A stretch of 64,000 nucleotides of DNA from Microcaldota archaeon (GCA_016194335.1 JACQBR010000015.1:36380-100379); one strand, 5' to 3'. Positions 30,781 to 40,900 are shown, counted from the stretch's first letter. Numbers and translations: made by a program. The notes: generated from the letters alone by a model not told the origin.

Positions 30781-31020
30781 TTGCCGGGGAGGAAGGTTGC
30801 GGTTGAGTTCGACGGCGCGTTTTTCCACGATTCGCCGAAGCAGAAAAAGCGCTATGCCCTCAAGGATAAATTATTGGCCGCGAAGGGTTGGCGGGTCATT
30901 CGCGTGAGGGACGACGGCCTGTCGTTCAAGGAGTTGGAGGGGGAAGGCGCGGGAGTTCGCGGGGCTCTCGTCGGCTGCAATTGGGTGACGGGATGGAGGG
31001 GGGATCCGAATGCGCGTTAG
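30781..31020 (+). pseudogene. DUF559/Vsr-like endonuclease C-terminal fragment
   Basis: About 79 residues from TTG 30781: GRKVAVEFDGAFFHDSPKQ, then KRYALKDKLLAAKGWRVIRV. This is the PD-(D/E)xK core of DUF559/very-short-patch-like nucleases, with the acid of VEFDG and the WRVIRVRDD strand. The N-terminal part of the domain is missing. It may be a truncated gene or a minimal nuclease. TATTTAAG at about 30758-30766 is a likely promoter. Confidence 0.55.
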
Positions 31021-31395
31021 TTAATATGTGATGACTCGGAGGTTGGGGATGCGCTGGAAGTGCCTTGCGTTGGCGGTGGCCAGCGGCTCGTTTGTGCAGA
31101 GGGCGGTGCCGGCAATGAGTGAGTCGAGTGCGCCTATGTCCTGGCCTGCTGAGCGCAAGGTCCGGTAGGCGGCGCCCGCTTCCACTGCCGCTTCACTGGA
31201 AAGTTCCACAATGGCGAACGCTTCAAGCATCCGGCGGGTTTTTTCGTCGAAGCCCCGTGGCGAGGAGGCGAGCTCGAAGAGGGTAATCGCGCTGACTTTC
31301 GGCGCTCCGCCTGCGGCCGCCTTCTCGACGGTTTGGGCTGCAGTTTTCTTTCCGCGGCCGATGTCAATGACGGTGCTCGTGTCGACTAATACCAT
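31021..31395 (-). CDS. vapC: PIN-domain toxin VapC (second locus)
   Basis: 124 residues. Catalytic acids: Asp in MVLVDTSTVIDIGRG (residue 5), Glu in TLFELASSP (near 41), Asp in DIGALDSLIAGTALCTNEPLAT (near 92-95) and the late ATANARHF position where Asp is replaced by Asn. That last substitution may alter metal binding. It overlaps its antitoxin by ten bases. Confidence 0.9.
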   Translation of the reverse strand: MVLVDTSTVIDIGRGKKTAAQTVEKAAAGGAPKVSAITLFELASSPRGFDEKTRRMLEAFAIVELSSEAAVEAGAAYRTLRSAGQDIGALDSLIAGTALCTNEPLATANARHFQRIPNLRVITY

Positions 31396-31601
31396 TGCCG
31401 GACCTTCGTTTTTGCACGCAGTTCCTTTACGTGTGCTTCCAGTTCAACGGCCTCTTTTCCGGAGAGGATGCCGGTCACCTCTTCCAGGCTGGGCCGTGCG
31501 AGGAGACGCCGAAGTTCCTGCGAGAAGCTTTCCCCGCCTGCCTTGCGGCTGCGAAGCTGCTCGTACACGTCAAGGGACACGCTGATGTTTTTGTAAGCCA
31601 T
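31386..31601 (-). CDS. vapB: Antitoxin VapB (DUF217 type)
   Basis: 71 residues. The start MAYKNISVSLDVYEQLRSRK and the ESFSQELRRLLARPSLEEVTG block match the DUF217 antitoxin group, a ribbon-helix-helix-like family paired with VapC. Start ATG 31601, about 25 bases downstream of a TTTAAATA box, so the transcript is probably leaderless. Confidence 0.85.
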   Translation of the reverse strand: MAYKNISVSLDVYEQLRSRKAGGESFSQELRRLLARPSLEEVTGILSGKEAVELEAHVKELRAKTKVRQWY

Positions 31602-31604
31602 ATT

Positions 31605-31633
31605 CTATGTATGTATGTGTGTATGTATTTAAA
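31605..31633 (-). promoter_or_regulatory. VapB promoter with ATGT microsatellite
   Basis: A TTTAAATA box (31626-31633 on the plus strand as TATTTAAA) is separated from the vapB ATG by a tetranucleotide tract (ATGTATGTATGTGTGTATGT on the plus strand, 31607-31626). The tract fills the whole TATA-to-start spacing. Confidence 0.6.
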
Positions 31634-31833
31634 TGTTTTTGGGGGCCGTGGAACTTGCTTGCCCGCGCTCAAATAATGATTGCGTCGGGAGAAAAGGTTG
31701 GCGCGTGGTCTGAGGACGCGATGAATGTTTAAACTTGGTGGGAAAGCGCGGAAAATTAGGGGTGGGGACATAGCTTTTTTGATGGGCTTGCCTACGTCCC
31801 CACGCGGTTGGTGGGTTGGACTGTCTGCCTCTA

Positions 31834-32466
31834 TCAAGAACCATTTCTGGTCTTGCCTAGTCCAATCGCTCTTGAAGGCATCTGGTGGGAGACTGCCGAG
31901 CTCATCTTGTAAGGCACAGTCAGCGTGAAGTAAACCGTCCTGCCTGCGCGGATCTTGCGCAGGTAACCCTGCCTCGCGAGGGCATTCAGGCGGGATGAGG
32001 CCGCGTTGCTTCCCCTGTAGCCCAGGCGGGATTTCACCTGCGAGGCGCTCGCGCGGCCTTTTCTGGAAATGAACGAGACTATCCGCTCGTCAACCTCACA
32101 AAGCATCCTCTCCTCGGCGAAAGGCGATTGGGACAAAATGACGGAAGGGCTTTGAAAGCGGGCGGATGAATCTTGGGCTTGTGCAGGAATCTGGATTCGA
32201 GCAGTTGAAGGGGTTTGGACCGCAGGATTCGCGGCCTCTTTCTGCACTTGGGCGGCCCCTTGGGAAAGGCCGAGTTTCCTTTCCAGGGCCTCGAGGCGGC
32301 TGGCGATGCCTTCGATGAGCTCGTTGGTCTCCCTCCTCTCCTGCGAGAGCTTCAGGAGCATCGCACCCACCACCACGGGGTCGTGCATCTGCTCCTTTAG
32401 GGCTGCGAAGTCCTTCGCCACCTGGCCGAACTCGAGGGATTCCCGCTGCGATTGCGACCCAGTCAT
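31834..32466 (-). CDS. Coiled-coil plus winged-helix transcription regulator
   Basis: 210 residues from ATG 32466. The N-terminal ~90 residues form a predicted coiled coil (KDFAALKEQMHDPVVVGAML; ETNELIEGIASRLEALERKL). A Pro/Gln/Ser linker follows. The C-terminal ~90 residues (DERIVSFISRKGRASASQVKSRLGYRGSNAASSRL, in part, then LARQGYLRKIRAGRTVYFTL) are a MarR/ArsR-like winged helix with its wing hairpin. It probably represses its own promoter: an inverted/direct repeat operator overlaps the expected start site. A longer frame to 32877 is not protein-like. Effector unknown. Confidence 0.75.
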   Translation of the reverse strand: MTGSQSQRESLEFGQVAKDFAALKEQMHDPVVVGAMLLKLSQERRETNELIEGIASRLEALERKLGLSQGAAQVQKEAANPAVQTPSTARIQIPAQAQDSSARFQSPSVILSQSPFAEERMLCEVDERIVSFISRKGRASASQVKSRLGYRGSNAASSRLNALARQGYLRKIRAGRTVYFTLTVPYKMSSAVSHQMPSRAIGLGKTRNGS

Positions 32467-32477
32467 GAGCCAATCCA

Positions 32478-32526
32478 CCAACAATCGTGATTGTATCGTG
32501 ATTACAATGTGACTTCTGCTATTTAA
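32478..32526 (-). promoter_or_regulatory. TATA box and operator of the winged-helix gene
   Basis: TTTAAATAG (32526-32518) is the TATA box. Between it and the ATG, ATCGTGATTGT (32484-32494) and ATCGTGATTAC (32495-32505) are head-to-tail 11-mers; the first lies in a perfect palindrome ACAATC-GT-GATTGT (32481-32494). They overlap the predicted start site about 25 bases from the TATA, a good place for repression. Confidence 0.7.
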
Positions 32527-32729
32527 ATCTTCTTCTTCCGTTTTTTCCCTTGCGGGCGTTGCGCGCATGGCCTGCAATAAGAAGCGAGCCGTTTCGTTTT
32601 GAGCGCAGGATTCTGGTTTTGCGTGCAGGTCTCGAGGTTGATTTTGAGGCCGTCGGCTCGGGCGTGTGTTTTGTGGATTCTTTTTGGGAATCGGGATGAC
32701 GGGGCCTGGTGCCGCCCGTCCGTTTGTGC

Positions 32730-33332
32730 TTATGCCTTCTTTCCGCCCAATTCTTTTTCCAGTTCCGGAAGTTTTTCCACGGGCAGCCCAATCGCGTTTG
32801 TGAAGCTGCCCTCCCATTTCTCTATGAGTGCGCTTCCCTTTCCTTGAATCGCGTAGCCGCCGGCCTTTCCCTCCCATTCGCCCGTGTCGATGTAGTGCCT
32901 AACTTCTGCTGCATTGAGCTTCCTGAACCTGATTCTCGTTTTCCCCACTCCAGAGACGGCCTTCCCTCCAGCCGCGTCGACAAGGGCGATGCCCGTGATT
33001 ATCTCGTGCCATTTGCCGCTCAATTCCAAAAGGATTTTCTCCGCATCGTTTCGGCCCTTGGGCTTTCCGATTAGTTTATTGCCGCAACAAACCACCGTGT
33101 CGGCCCCCAGAATAATTCCGCCCTTGGCCCGTGAGGCCACTTCCCGCGCTTTTGCCAATGCGTTGCGCACCACCATTTCCTCCACGGGCACTGACGCGTC
33201 CATCATTTCCTCCACTCCCTCCGAAGGCACGACGGTGAATGCAATTCCCTCCCTTTCCAGCACGTGCCTCCGGCCGGGGGAGTTGGAGGCGAGGACGATT
33301 CCGGTTTTCAAACCGGCGGGTTCGGTTTTCAT
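32730..33332 (-). CDS. maf: Maf-type nucleotide pyrophosphatase
   Basis: 200 residues, house-cleaning NTP pyrophosphatase (septum-formation family). Seen: IVLASNSPGRRHVLEREGIAF with the SxSPRR-like phosphate loop, the ILGADTVVCCGNKLIGKPK block, EKILLELSGKWHEIITGIAL and the terminal GGYAIQGKGSALIEKWEGSF with its conserved GxAxxxxxxG motif. Start ATG 33332 or 33347. Divergent from the ureohydrolase. Confidence 0.93.
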   Translation of the reverse strand: MKTEPAGLKTGIVLASNSPGRRHVLEREGIAFTVVPSEGVEEMMDASVPVEEMVVRNALAKAREVASRAKGGIILGADTVVCCGNKLIGKPKGRNDAEKILLELSGKWHEIITGIALVDAAGGKAVSGVGKTRIRFRKLNAAEVRHYIDTGEWEGKAGGYAIQGKGSALIEKWEGSFTNAIGLPVEKLPELEKELGGKKA

Positions 33333-33378
33333 TTCGCAAGCGCCCATTTATTTGATGCTTTGCCATTCAAATAATACC

Positions 33379-34209
33379 ATGAGAAAACAAGTTTCGGTCT
33401 TCCTCTCCGGCGTTCCTTCTGTCGCCATCCCGACGCAGGAATGGCGGAAAAGGCAGACGTTTCGGATTGCAGGCAGGAAGCCCCGCGTCCCTTCGGACAA
33501 GCTTTTCGAATCGTTTGCCGGGAACGAGACCGGCTGGCTGAGGGGGAGGGTGAAGGCCGCGCTTGAAGGCAGCGTTGCGCTCTTGCGCCGCGACATTTCG
33601 GCAATAGTTACGGACGGCGGGGAATTCCACTATGACGCGCCCAGGAAATTCGAGGGGCAAGCGGGCCTTGACGAAGGGGAGATGGCTGCCCTTGCAAGGG
33701 AGTTTTCCCAAGCCGCAAGCGCATCCGACCTCGCCATCCTTCTTGGCGGCGACCACGCGGGAGGCATCCTGCTTTACGCACTGCCGGGAAAGGTGGCGCG
33801 TTTTGACGAGCATTCCGACTGCTGCCCATATCCCCTCACCTGCCCTAGGGGTGAAATCGCGCGGAACAACTACGTCTGCGCCGCGGTGCGCAACGGCTTT
33901 AAGAAACCGGAGGAAATCGAGGGCGTGGGCATCCGCGAGGGCGCGGCCTTCCATCCATTTGTCCAAAGGGCGTCCGGCGCGAGGGTCCTTGACATCGACC
34001 TTGACGTGCTGGCGGAGAAATTCGGCATTGAAACGGAATACGGCAAGGGGAAGCTCTCTCCCGACGACCTGGTTTCCGCCATCCGCACCAACTCGCCCGC
34101 GGCGATTGGGATTTTCGAGGCTGCGAAGGGCGATGCCAAGGCGGCCGAATTGGTTGAGAGGCTGTGCGTTGAGGCGGTTGCCGCAGTTGCGAAGAAAAAG
34201 AGGCGTTGA
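33379..34209 (+). CDS. Arginase/agmatinase-family ureohydrolase-like protein
   Basis: 276 residues. Binuclear metal motifs are present: GGDHAGG (near 125), DEHSDCCPYP (near 144, DxHxD-like) and LDIDLDVLA (near 207, DxDxxD-like). The normal third block is SxDxDxxDP; here a Leu/Val context without the Pro makes it divergent. Members hydrolyse guanidino compounds, some only bind them. Start ATG 33379; a longer frame upstream overlaps maf on the other strand. The 3' end is partly repeated just downstream (see findings). Confidence 0.75.
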   Translation: MRKQVSVFLSGVPSVAIPTQEWRKRQTFRIAGRKPRVPSDKLFESFAGNETGWLRGRVKAALEGSVALLRRDISAIVTDGGEFHYDAPRKFEGQAGLDEGEMAALAREFSQAASASDLAILLGGDHAGGILLYALPGKVARFDEHSDCCPYPLTCPRGEIARNNYVCAAVRNGFKKPEEIEGVGIREGAAFHPFVQRASGARVLDIDLDVLAEKFGIETEYGKGKLSPDDLVSAIRTNSPAAIGIFEAAKGDAKAAELVERLCVEAVAAVAKKKRR

Positions 34210-34400
34210 AAGTGACGCGGCCTTTTGCGATAAGGCCTGCGCCCGCCATGTCCCCCGCAGTTGTGTTGAAGAAGAGGCGTTGAAATGGCAGTCCTCGCAG
34301 TTGCGAAGAAAGCAAAATGGGAATAAAAAGGAGAAATGAGCGTGCAGCCGTTTTTTATTCCTTTGCGGTTTTCTAATTGGTTTTAGAGTGTGATGCGAAA

Positions 34401-35087
34401 TTGGATGCCCACAAGAAAATCATTGCCCTGAATTTCAAGACCTACGCACAAAGCGCCGGCGCCGCGGGGTTAAGGCTTCTTCAAGCGTGCGATTCAGTGG
34501 CGAAAAGCAACCCCGCCATCTCCATAATCGCCTGCCCCCAGCAGCAGGACCTCTCCCTGGCCGCCTCCACGCTCAAGAGCGCAAAGGTTTTCGCCCAGCA
34601 CTCCGACGCCGCAAGGCAGGGTGCCTTTACCGGCTGGGTTTCCCCCGCAAGCCTCAAGGCATCTGGCGTTGAGGGCACGCTTCTCAACCACAGCGAACGC
34701 CGCGTGGGCGAGGCGAAGGTTGCCGAGGCGCTCGAGGCGTGCAGGCAGGCGAGGATAAGCGCCATCGTCTGCGCCGAGGATGTCGAGGAGTCGCTCAAGT
34801 TCGCCAAGCTCTCGCCTTGGGCCGTTGCTTACGAGCCGCCCGAACTGATTGGAAGCGGAATCAGCGTGAGTTCGGCAAAGCCCGAGATTGTCAGGCAATT
34901 CATTTCCAGAATGTGCAAGGAGGCGCCTTCGGTCATTCCCATCATCGGCGCTGGCGTTTCCACCGAGGGCGACGTTGCCAAGAGCGTCGAGCTCGGCGCG
35001 TCTGGCGTGCTTCTCGCAAGCGCGTTCGTGAAATCAAGCGACCCCAAGGGATTGCTTGAGAAGATGGTTGCAAGCATCGAGGGCTGA
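34401..35087 (+). CDS. tpiA: Triosephosphate isomerase
   Basis: 228 residues from TTG 34401 (an upstream TTG 34377 would add eight). The TIM barrel has the archaeal pattern: LNFKTYAQSAG with the catalytic Lys (near 12), TLLNHSERR with the catalytic His (near 96), VAYEPPELIGSG with the catalytic Glu (near 145), and the phosphate loops IIGAGVSTEGDV and ASGVLLASAFVKS. It interconverts the triose phosphates of glycolysis/gluconeogenesis. It ends three bases before the next gene. Confidence 0.95.
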   Translation: MDAHKKIIALNFKTYAQSAGAAGLRLLQACDSVAKSNPAISIIACPQQQDLSLAASTLKSAKVFAQHSDAARQGAFTGWVSPASLKASGVEGTLLNHSERRVGEAKVAEALEACRQARISAIVCAEDVEESLKFAKLSPWAVAYEPPELIGSGISVSSAKPEIVRQFISRMCKEAPSVIPIIGAGVSTEGDVAKSVELGASGVLLASAFVKSSDPKGLLEKMVASIEG

Positions 35088-35090
35088 ATC

Positions 35091-35906
35091 ATGGCTGCGG
35101 ACGAATCACTGGGGAGCCACTTCGAGGGCAAGATAGCCCGCGCCAAGTCATCCCAATCCGAATCGGTTGACGACCTGTTCGACATCGCTTTCCTCCTCCA
35201 CTGCGCTGAAGGCAATGCGGGGAAGGCAATCCGCGTCCTCAAGGCCTCGGCTGCACATTATTTGGATGAGAATCCGCGCTTCCAGGGCAACATTCACGGC
35301 GAAGGGAAGACCATCAATTATCACGACATTGTTTTCAGCAAGGAATTTGGCGGAGTGGTTCCCGGCGAACACATCCGCCAGCAGATGGACGCGGTCATAT
35401 CCGTAGAACAAAACCTCAATGGCCTGGTCGAGTCGATAATGGGCCAAGAGAAATTCGGCGGCTGGGTGGGGGATTACTTGAGAAAAGCCCCGGACAATCC
35501 CGGGGATGGTGACGGCCCTCAAAGCGCAATTGCCACCGACTGCGAAGTGCCCCAGACTTTTCTGGACGAAATGTCCTCACGGTTCGGCAAGGTTACCGAG
35601 GGGGAGATAAAAGAGCAGCTGAAGCTTCATCGCAGCCCGGCAGCAAATTATCTCGCCAGGCTCGCGTATCATCTGCTCCCGCCGGATGTGGAGAGGGCCA
35701 ATGCCGTATCGCTGAGAATCATGGGGAATGAACGCGTCAGGCGGGCTGAGCTTGGGGATTACGCGGCGAAATATCTTCGGGAAAATGGGGTTGGAAGGAA
35801 GACGGCAGAACTTGTCGGGCAGGTTTTCTATAAAATCTCCCCAAACCTCGCGGCCTACCACTACCACAGCAGGATTGCGCCACGCAAAATCGCGCACGGG
35901 CGTTAG
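35091..35906 (+). CDS. Hypothetical protein downstream of TIM
   Basis: 271 residues, not recognised. Start ATG 35091. Segments such as EDLFDIAFLLHCAEGNAGKAIRVLKAS, YHDIVFSKEFGGVVPGEHIR and LRENGVGRKTAELVGQVFY (a helix-hairpin-helix-like stretch near residues 226-244) suggest a mostly helical protein that may contact nucleic acid. I considered an AGOG-type 8-oxoguanine glycosylase but the sequence does not match. Operonic with tpiA (three-base gap); convergent with argS, the stops 7 bases apart. Confidence 0.65.
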   Translation: MAADESLGSHFEGKIARAKSSQSESVDDLFDIAFLLHCAEGNAGKAIRVLKASAAHYLDENPRFQGNIHGEGKTINYHDIVFSKEFGGVVPGEHIRQQMDAVISVEQNLNGLVESIMGQEKFGGWVGDYLRKAPDNPGDGDGPQSAIATDCEVPQTFLDEMSSRFGKVTEGEIKEQLKLHRSPAANYLARLAYHLLPPDVERANAVSLRIMGNERVRRAELGDYAAKYLRENGVGRKTAELVGQVFYKISPNLAAYHYHSRIAPRKIAHGR

Positions 35907-35913
35907 TTAGGCA

Positions 35914-37830
35914 CTACATCCTCTCCGGCACTTGGATGCCGAGGATTGCAAGCGAATTTTGCAGGCAGTTTTTCGCCGCCTTCACCAGCATGATGCGTTT
36001 TTCCCTCTCGCCTTCATTCTCCGCGTTGAGCACGGGCACCAGCTCGTAGAATTCCGAAAAGAGCGCGGCGGTGCGCAGGGCGTATTCGCAAACCGCGTGG
36101 GGATGCGGGCCTATGGCCGCGCTTCTTATCACTTCGGGGAAAAACGCTATTGCCTCGGCAAGCGCCTTTTCCTCCGGGACGAATTTCTTCTCCCGCATTG
36201 AAGGCTTGTTTTTGCTTAGATCGTCACCGATAGAATCAACTTCATCTCTTCCTTTTCCGCCATCGGTTTTTCCCACAATGCCTGTTGCGTCTTTCTCCTC
36301 CGCCTTCCTCAGGATGTTCTTCGCCCTCACGCAGGTGTATTGGACGTAAGCGCCGGTGTCGCCCTGGAACGAAACCGCGGCGGAGGGGTTGAAGGTGATG
36401 CCCTTCTCCGCCCCAATTCGAAGGAACGCGAATTTCGTCCCGCCGATTCCGACGATGCGGGAGATGAGTGCCCTTTCATCGTCAGTAATCCGCGCTTTGT
36501 GCTTTAGTATTTCCTCAATATTGCGCGACGTTTTGATGCCTGCGTTTGAATGCATTCTTTGTCCCGCAACCATGTCCAATTGTTCCCGCGCGGCCTTCAT
36601 CGCGTCGTTAAGCACGTCTTCCATGAACGCCACGCGGCCTTCGCGCGTGCTCATCTTCCCCTCGGGCAGCGCCACGAGGCCGAACCCGATTTGGCCGTAG
36701 TCCTGCGCATACGGCCTGCCGAGCAGCCCGAGGATTTTTATCACCTGCCGGAAGTGCGTGTTCTGGTCGCTTGCGGTGGTGACGATGCTCCTGTCGAACT
36801 TGTATTTGCCGAACTTGTAGTCGGCAAGCGCGATGTCGCGCGTGAGGTAGAGCGTGGTCCCGTTGCTGCGCAGGAGAATCGTGTTGGGAATGCCGTATTT
36901 CTCAAGGTCGGCGACAAGGGCGCCGGTTTTTTCGTCGCGGAACGCGATTTTCTTCCCGCTCCTTTCAATCTCGAGCGCCGCCTCCTTCGCCGCCTGGATG
37001 AACCTGCTTTCCCCCACCACCTCGTCGAAATGCACTCCGAGGAGGGCGTAATTGCGCTCGAACGCCTCGTAGCTCTTCCCGCGGACGGTGGCGACGAGCT
37101 TCGCGACGCTCCCGTCCCCGCTTTCAATGAGCGCCACGGTGTCGGCGACTTTCTTCGCAAGCTCCTCGTTCCCCTCGATTTCCCTATGGATTTTCACGTA
37201 ATAGGCGAGCATGTCCTTCTCGTCCCTCATTTCGGGAAGGTCCTTGAACTCCTCGAGGGCAACCACGAGTTTGGCAACCTGCGTGCCCGCGTCGCCGATG
37301 TAGTTCATCCTCACGACTTCAAATCCGTTGGCCTCCAGCAGGCGCGCCATGGCGTCGCCGAGGATGGTCGAGCGTATGTGCCCGGCGTGGAAGGGCTTTC
37401 CGATGTTGGGCTGGGAGTATTCTATCACCACCTTCCTGCCACTGCCGTCGTCGCGCCGGCCGTATTTCTCCCCCATCGACGCTGCCTGCCCCACGGCAAG
37501 CGCGTGGAAGCGGTCGTTTGCAAAAAAATTGATGTACCCCCCGAGCGCGGACGCGCCCGAAAGCAGCTCGCCGCCGGAGGTCGGCTGCGAATTTATTCCC
37601 TGCACGGCATCTTGCGAAAGCTGGACCGGGTTGAGCCCCGCTTTTTTTCCCGCGATGAAGCAGACGGGCGAGGAGAGCAGCCCGCGGCCGCTTTCCTTGG
37701 GTCGCGTGATTTCGATTTTCCCCTCCGCCCCCGCGCCGAGCTTTTCCAACGCGCGCAGGAGTTTGGTGTGCGCTTCGCTGAAGGCCACGTCTATGGCGTA
37801 TCGTTGGTTCCTTGATGGATTGCTTTCCAT
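35914..37830 (-). CDS. argS: Arginyl-tRNA synthetase
   Basis: 638 residues, class I. Motifs: VVIEYSQPNIGKPFHAGHIRSTILG with the HxGH (near 155), EGKMSTREGRVAFMED as the KMSK-equivalent region (near 397), and the C-terminal DALR-type helical anticodon domain. The N-terminal ~120 residues form the Add1-like domain. Start ATG 37830. Divergent from the first giant gene across about 120 bases. Confidence 0.95.
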   Translation of the reverse strand: MESNPSRNQRYAIDVAFSEAHTKLLRALEKLGAGAEGKIEITRPKESGRGLLSSPVCFIAGKKAGLNPVQLSQDAVQGINSQPTSGGELLSGASALGGYINFFANDRFHALAVGQAASMGEKYGRRDDGSGRKVVIEYSQPNIGKPFHAGHIRSTILGDAMARLLEANGFEVVRMNYIGDAGTQVAKLVVALEEFKDLPEMRDEKDMLAYYVKIHREIEGNEELAKKVADTVALIESGDGSVAKLVATVRGKSYEAFERNYALLGVHFDEVVGESRFIQAAKEAALEIERSGKKIAFRDEKTGALVADLEKYGIPNTILLRSNGTTLYLTRDIALADYKFGKYKFDRSIVTTASDQNTHFRQVIKILGLLGRPYAQDYGQIGFGLVALPEGKMSTREGRVAFMEDVLNDAMKAAREQLDMVAGQRMHSNAGIKTSRNIEEILKHKARITDDERALISRIVGIGGTKFAFLRIGAEKGITFNPSAAVSFQGDTGAYVQYTCVRAKNILRKAEEKDATGIVGKTDGGKGRDEVDSIGDDLSKNKPSMREKKFVPEEKALAEAIAFFPEVIRSAAIGPHPHAVCEYALRTAALFSEFYELVPVLNAENEGEREKRIMLVKAAKNCLQNSLAILGIQVPERM

Positions 37831-37950
37831 GTCTTGAAAATGCCGCGTAAAAGGGTTGAGCGTCTTTTTGCGATTTTGGCGATTTTCTTATGTGCCGATT
37901 ATCCCTATTAATCAAGGGGTTTTTATTCCTGTTTGCAGTGGTAATGGCTC

Positions 37951-40900
37951 ATGGGCGAAGGTGGGAGCCGCACGGGAGCTTTAGCTTCGGTTTACTACGC
38001 GTTTGAAGACCGTTACTACGGCCTGATGGACTGGCTTGAGGAGCGGGGCGTGAAGGTTTACGACGCTTTTGTCTACCCGTTGGAAAAACGCGGGATTCCA
38101 AGCTTTCCCGTTGCCGTCTTGATTCTCCTGAGCATAATCGCGCTTCTTGCATTCCTCCTCTATCCCCGGCCAGCAACTGCGGTTGATTTCAATCTCCGGG
38201 TGTTCAACGGCACCAAGGCCGTGGACGGCGCGCTTGTCGAGGTGTATATTCCGGGCGAGAACGGCGAGGGCGACTTGCTTCTTCTTTCAGGAAATACCGC
38301 AGGCGGCGGCTCGATTGTCTTTTACGGCGTTCCGCCAAGGCTCTTGCGTTTCACCGCGAGCAAGGACGGGGAAAACGCCACTGACCTCATTGACGCGTCC
38401 CGCATTAACGGCAGGCTTGACTTCGCATTCAAACCGCCCGTCCCACCACGCCCGCCGGAAAACGGGCTCTCGTCCCCCAAGACCACCAAGGCGGCCATAG
38501 CGAGATTCCAATCCGCCAATGTTTTCGACAAGAACAAGCCAATAGGGCAGGTTACGGTAATTTCAAAAGGCACCCCCCCGCCGGATGCTAACGCGCCAGT
38601 GCCTTCAACCTCCCCAACCCCGCCGTCCGCCGACAAGGGGCAGGTGACTGTGGAAATCAGGGACGCCTCAAGCGGCTCGCCAATCTCTTCATCCGCATCG
38701 GTTTCCCTCATTGACGCCATTACGCTCCAGAAGGTTTCCTCCTCAAGCTCGCAGTCGGGCAGCGCGGCATTCAACGGCATTGCCTACGGCTCCACCCTCT
38801 ATGCACAAGTTTCGGCAACGGGATACCTTCCTTACGACGGGCTTTCGGCAGGGGAGGTTTTCTACATCAACTCGCCCTCGCGCACGATTACAATCCTGCT
38901 CTCCCCAGCGTCGGGCGCGGATGCCGTTTCCGCCAACATTCTAGTGCGCAACCGCGCGTCCGGCGCGCCACTTTCCGCAACCCTGCGCCTTTTCAGGCAG
39001 GACGCCTCGCTTCCCGAATACGAGGGGGTGGTAGCGGGGACGAGGCAGTTCGTCCTGAAGAAAAACGCGGTCTATTCCGCCGAGGCGTCGGCAAGCGGGT
39101 TTGGCCCCGCGACCAAATCGTTCACCGCCGACGGCACCGACGTGGTCGTCGAACTTGATGCCGTCGCCACTCCCAATCCCAATTCTGCCTCGTGCCAGGT
39201 GATTGCGCCCGCGTCGGGAACGGAGGGCTCGCCAGTTGCGTTCCGCGTCCTCTACACCGGAGTTTCCGCCCCGGCGTCATCGGCGGCCTTCTCGTGCTCG
39301 CTCACCTCCCAGACGCCCGTTTCCCTCTCGTGCGTCTCCATCGGCCCCAACGGCGGGAGCTGTTCGGCAACCTGCACCTACGCGCAGGCAGGCTCGTACG
39401 TCGCAACCGCAAACGGGATTGCCAAAGGCGTTTCGTGCACCGCGCCTGCCGCCGTGGTCATTTCCGCCGGAGGGGCGCCCTCGCCGCAGCATTCCATCTG
39501 CTCCGTCGACCGGTGCATCCAGGTGGACGGCGCCGGGCCGAATTCCTGCGCGTCCAATCCCGATTGCCTGGGCAAGCACAATGCGTGCGGCACTTCCGGC
39601 TCGTGCGAAGTGGTTGCCGGGAATGGGGAGGCAACTTGCGAAACTTCCGCTCAATGCACTCCTTCGCAGGCGGGCAAGCGCCATTCCGTCTGTTCGAACA
39701 ACGCCTGCGTCTCGGTCGAGGGGGAGGGGTTTGACGAATGCTCCTCGGATTCGCAGTGTGCGGGCGTGCATTCGGATTGCACCTCCGGAAAGTGCGTCGT
39801 CTCTGCGGGTGCGGGTGACGCGCAGTGCCAAACGGACGGCCAGTGCGTCGCGCCACCTTCGGGCCAGTCTTGTTCCGACGGCACTTCAAAAGGAGAGTGC
39901 TCATCAATCAACGCTGGGGCGAGATGCAGTTCCAGCCTCGTTCTCGTGGACGACCCGACCTGCCCTTCACCCGCCAGTTTGTGCAGCGACGGCACCGGTC
40001 TCAACTCGTGTTCCGCAACCAAGCCTCTTTATTGCGACGCAAACGGCATCCTCAACTCCAATTCCGCCAAATGCGGTTGCCCTTCCGGCACTTCGCCAGA
40101 TGGCCAAGGAATAACGTGCAAGCCTCCCGCCGCCCGCGCCTATTGCGACGACGGCACTCCCGCAGGGGAATGCACTTCCACAATGCCGTTCCAATGCACT
40201 GCCGACGGCTCGGATTACCTCGCCAACGCTGCGCAGTGCGGCTGCCCCTCGGGATTTATCAAGTCGGGAAACTCCTGCGTGCCGGAGGAGAGGGCGTGTT
40301 CGGACGGCACTCTGGAAAATTCCTGTTCGGCAACAAAGCCCCTCTACTGCGATGGCAACAGGGTTCTGGGTTCCAACGCGGCGAAGTGCGGCTGCACGGC
40401 GGGCTATTCCGCCGCTCCTGACGGGATTCTCTGCACTCCCAACTCGCCCGTCACTTCCTGCCCCGACGGCACGCCAAACGGCGTGTGCACCGCCAACAAG
40501 CCCTTCCAATGCACTGCCGACGGTTCAAGCTACGCGGCGAACGCTGCGCAGTGCGGCTGTCCCCAAGGTTTTGTGAAGTCGGGCAATTCGTGCGTTCCGA
40601 TTGAAAACGCCTGCAGTGACGGGACGCTGCACAATTTCTGCTCTTCGTCCAAGCCGTTCTTCTGCGATGCCAGCGGCGGCTTGGCTCCCAATGCGGCGAA
40701 GTGCGGCTGCGCTTCAGGTTCCACCCCTGCCCCAAACGGCTTGGATTGCGTCGGCCCGCCGAAGGAAAAGTGCGACGACGGGACTGCACGGGGTCAATGC
40801 ACTTCCAACAAGCCCCTTGCGTGCAAGCCCGACGGTTCGGGATATGTTGAGAACGCCGGGCTTTGCAACTGCCCAAGCGGATTTGTCCAGTCGGGCGACT

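Noticed and set aside
35091..35906. AGOG-type 8-oxoguanine glycosylase
   Set aside because: It lies after TIM and has a helix-hairpin-helix-like stretch, but the family's conserved blocks are not there.
36550..37815. 421-codon plus-strand frame
   Set aside because: Lies exactly opposite argS, which has all its class I motifs; the frame is a high-GC shadow.
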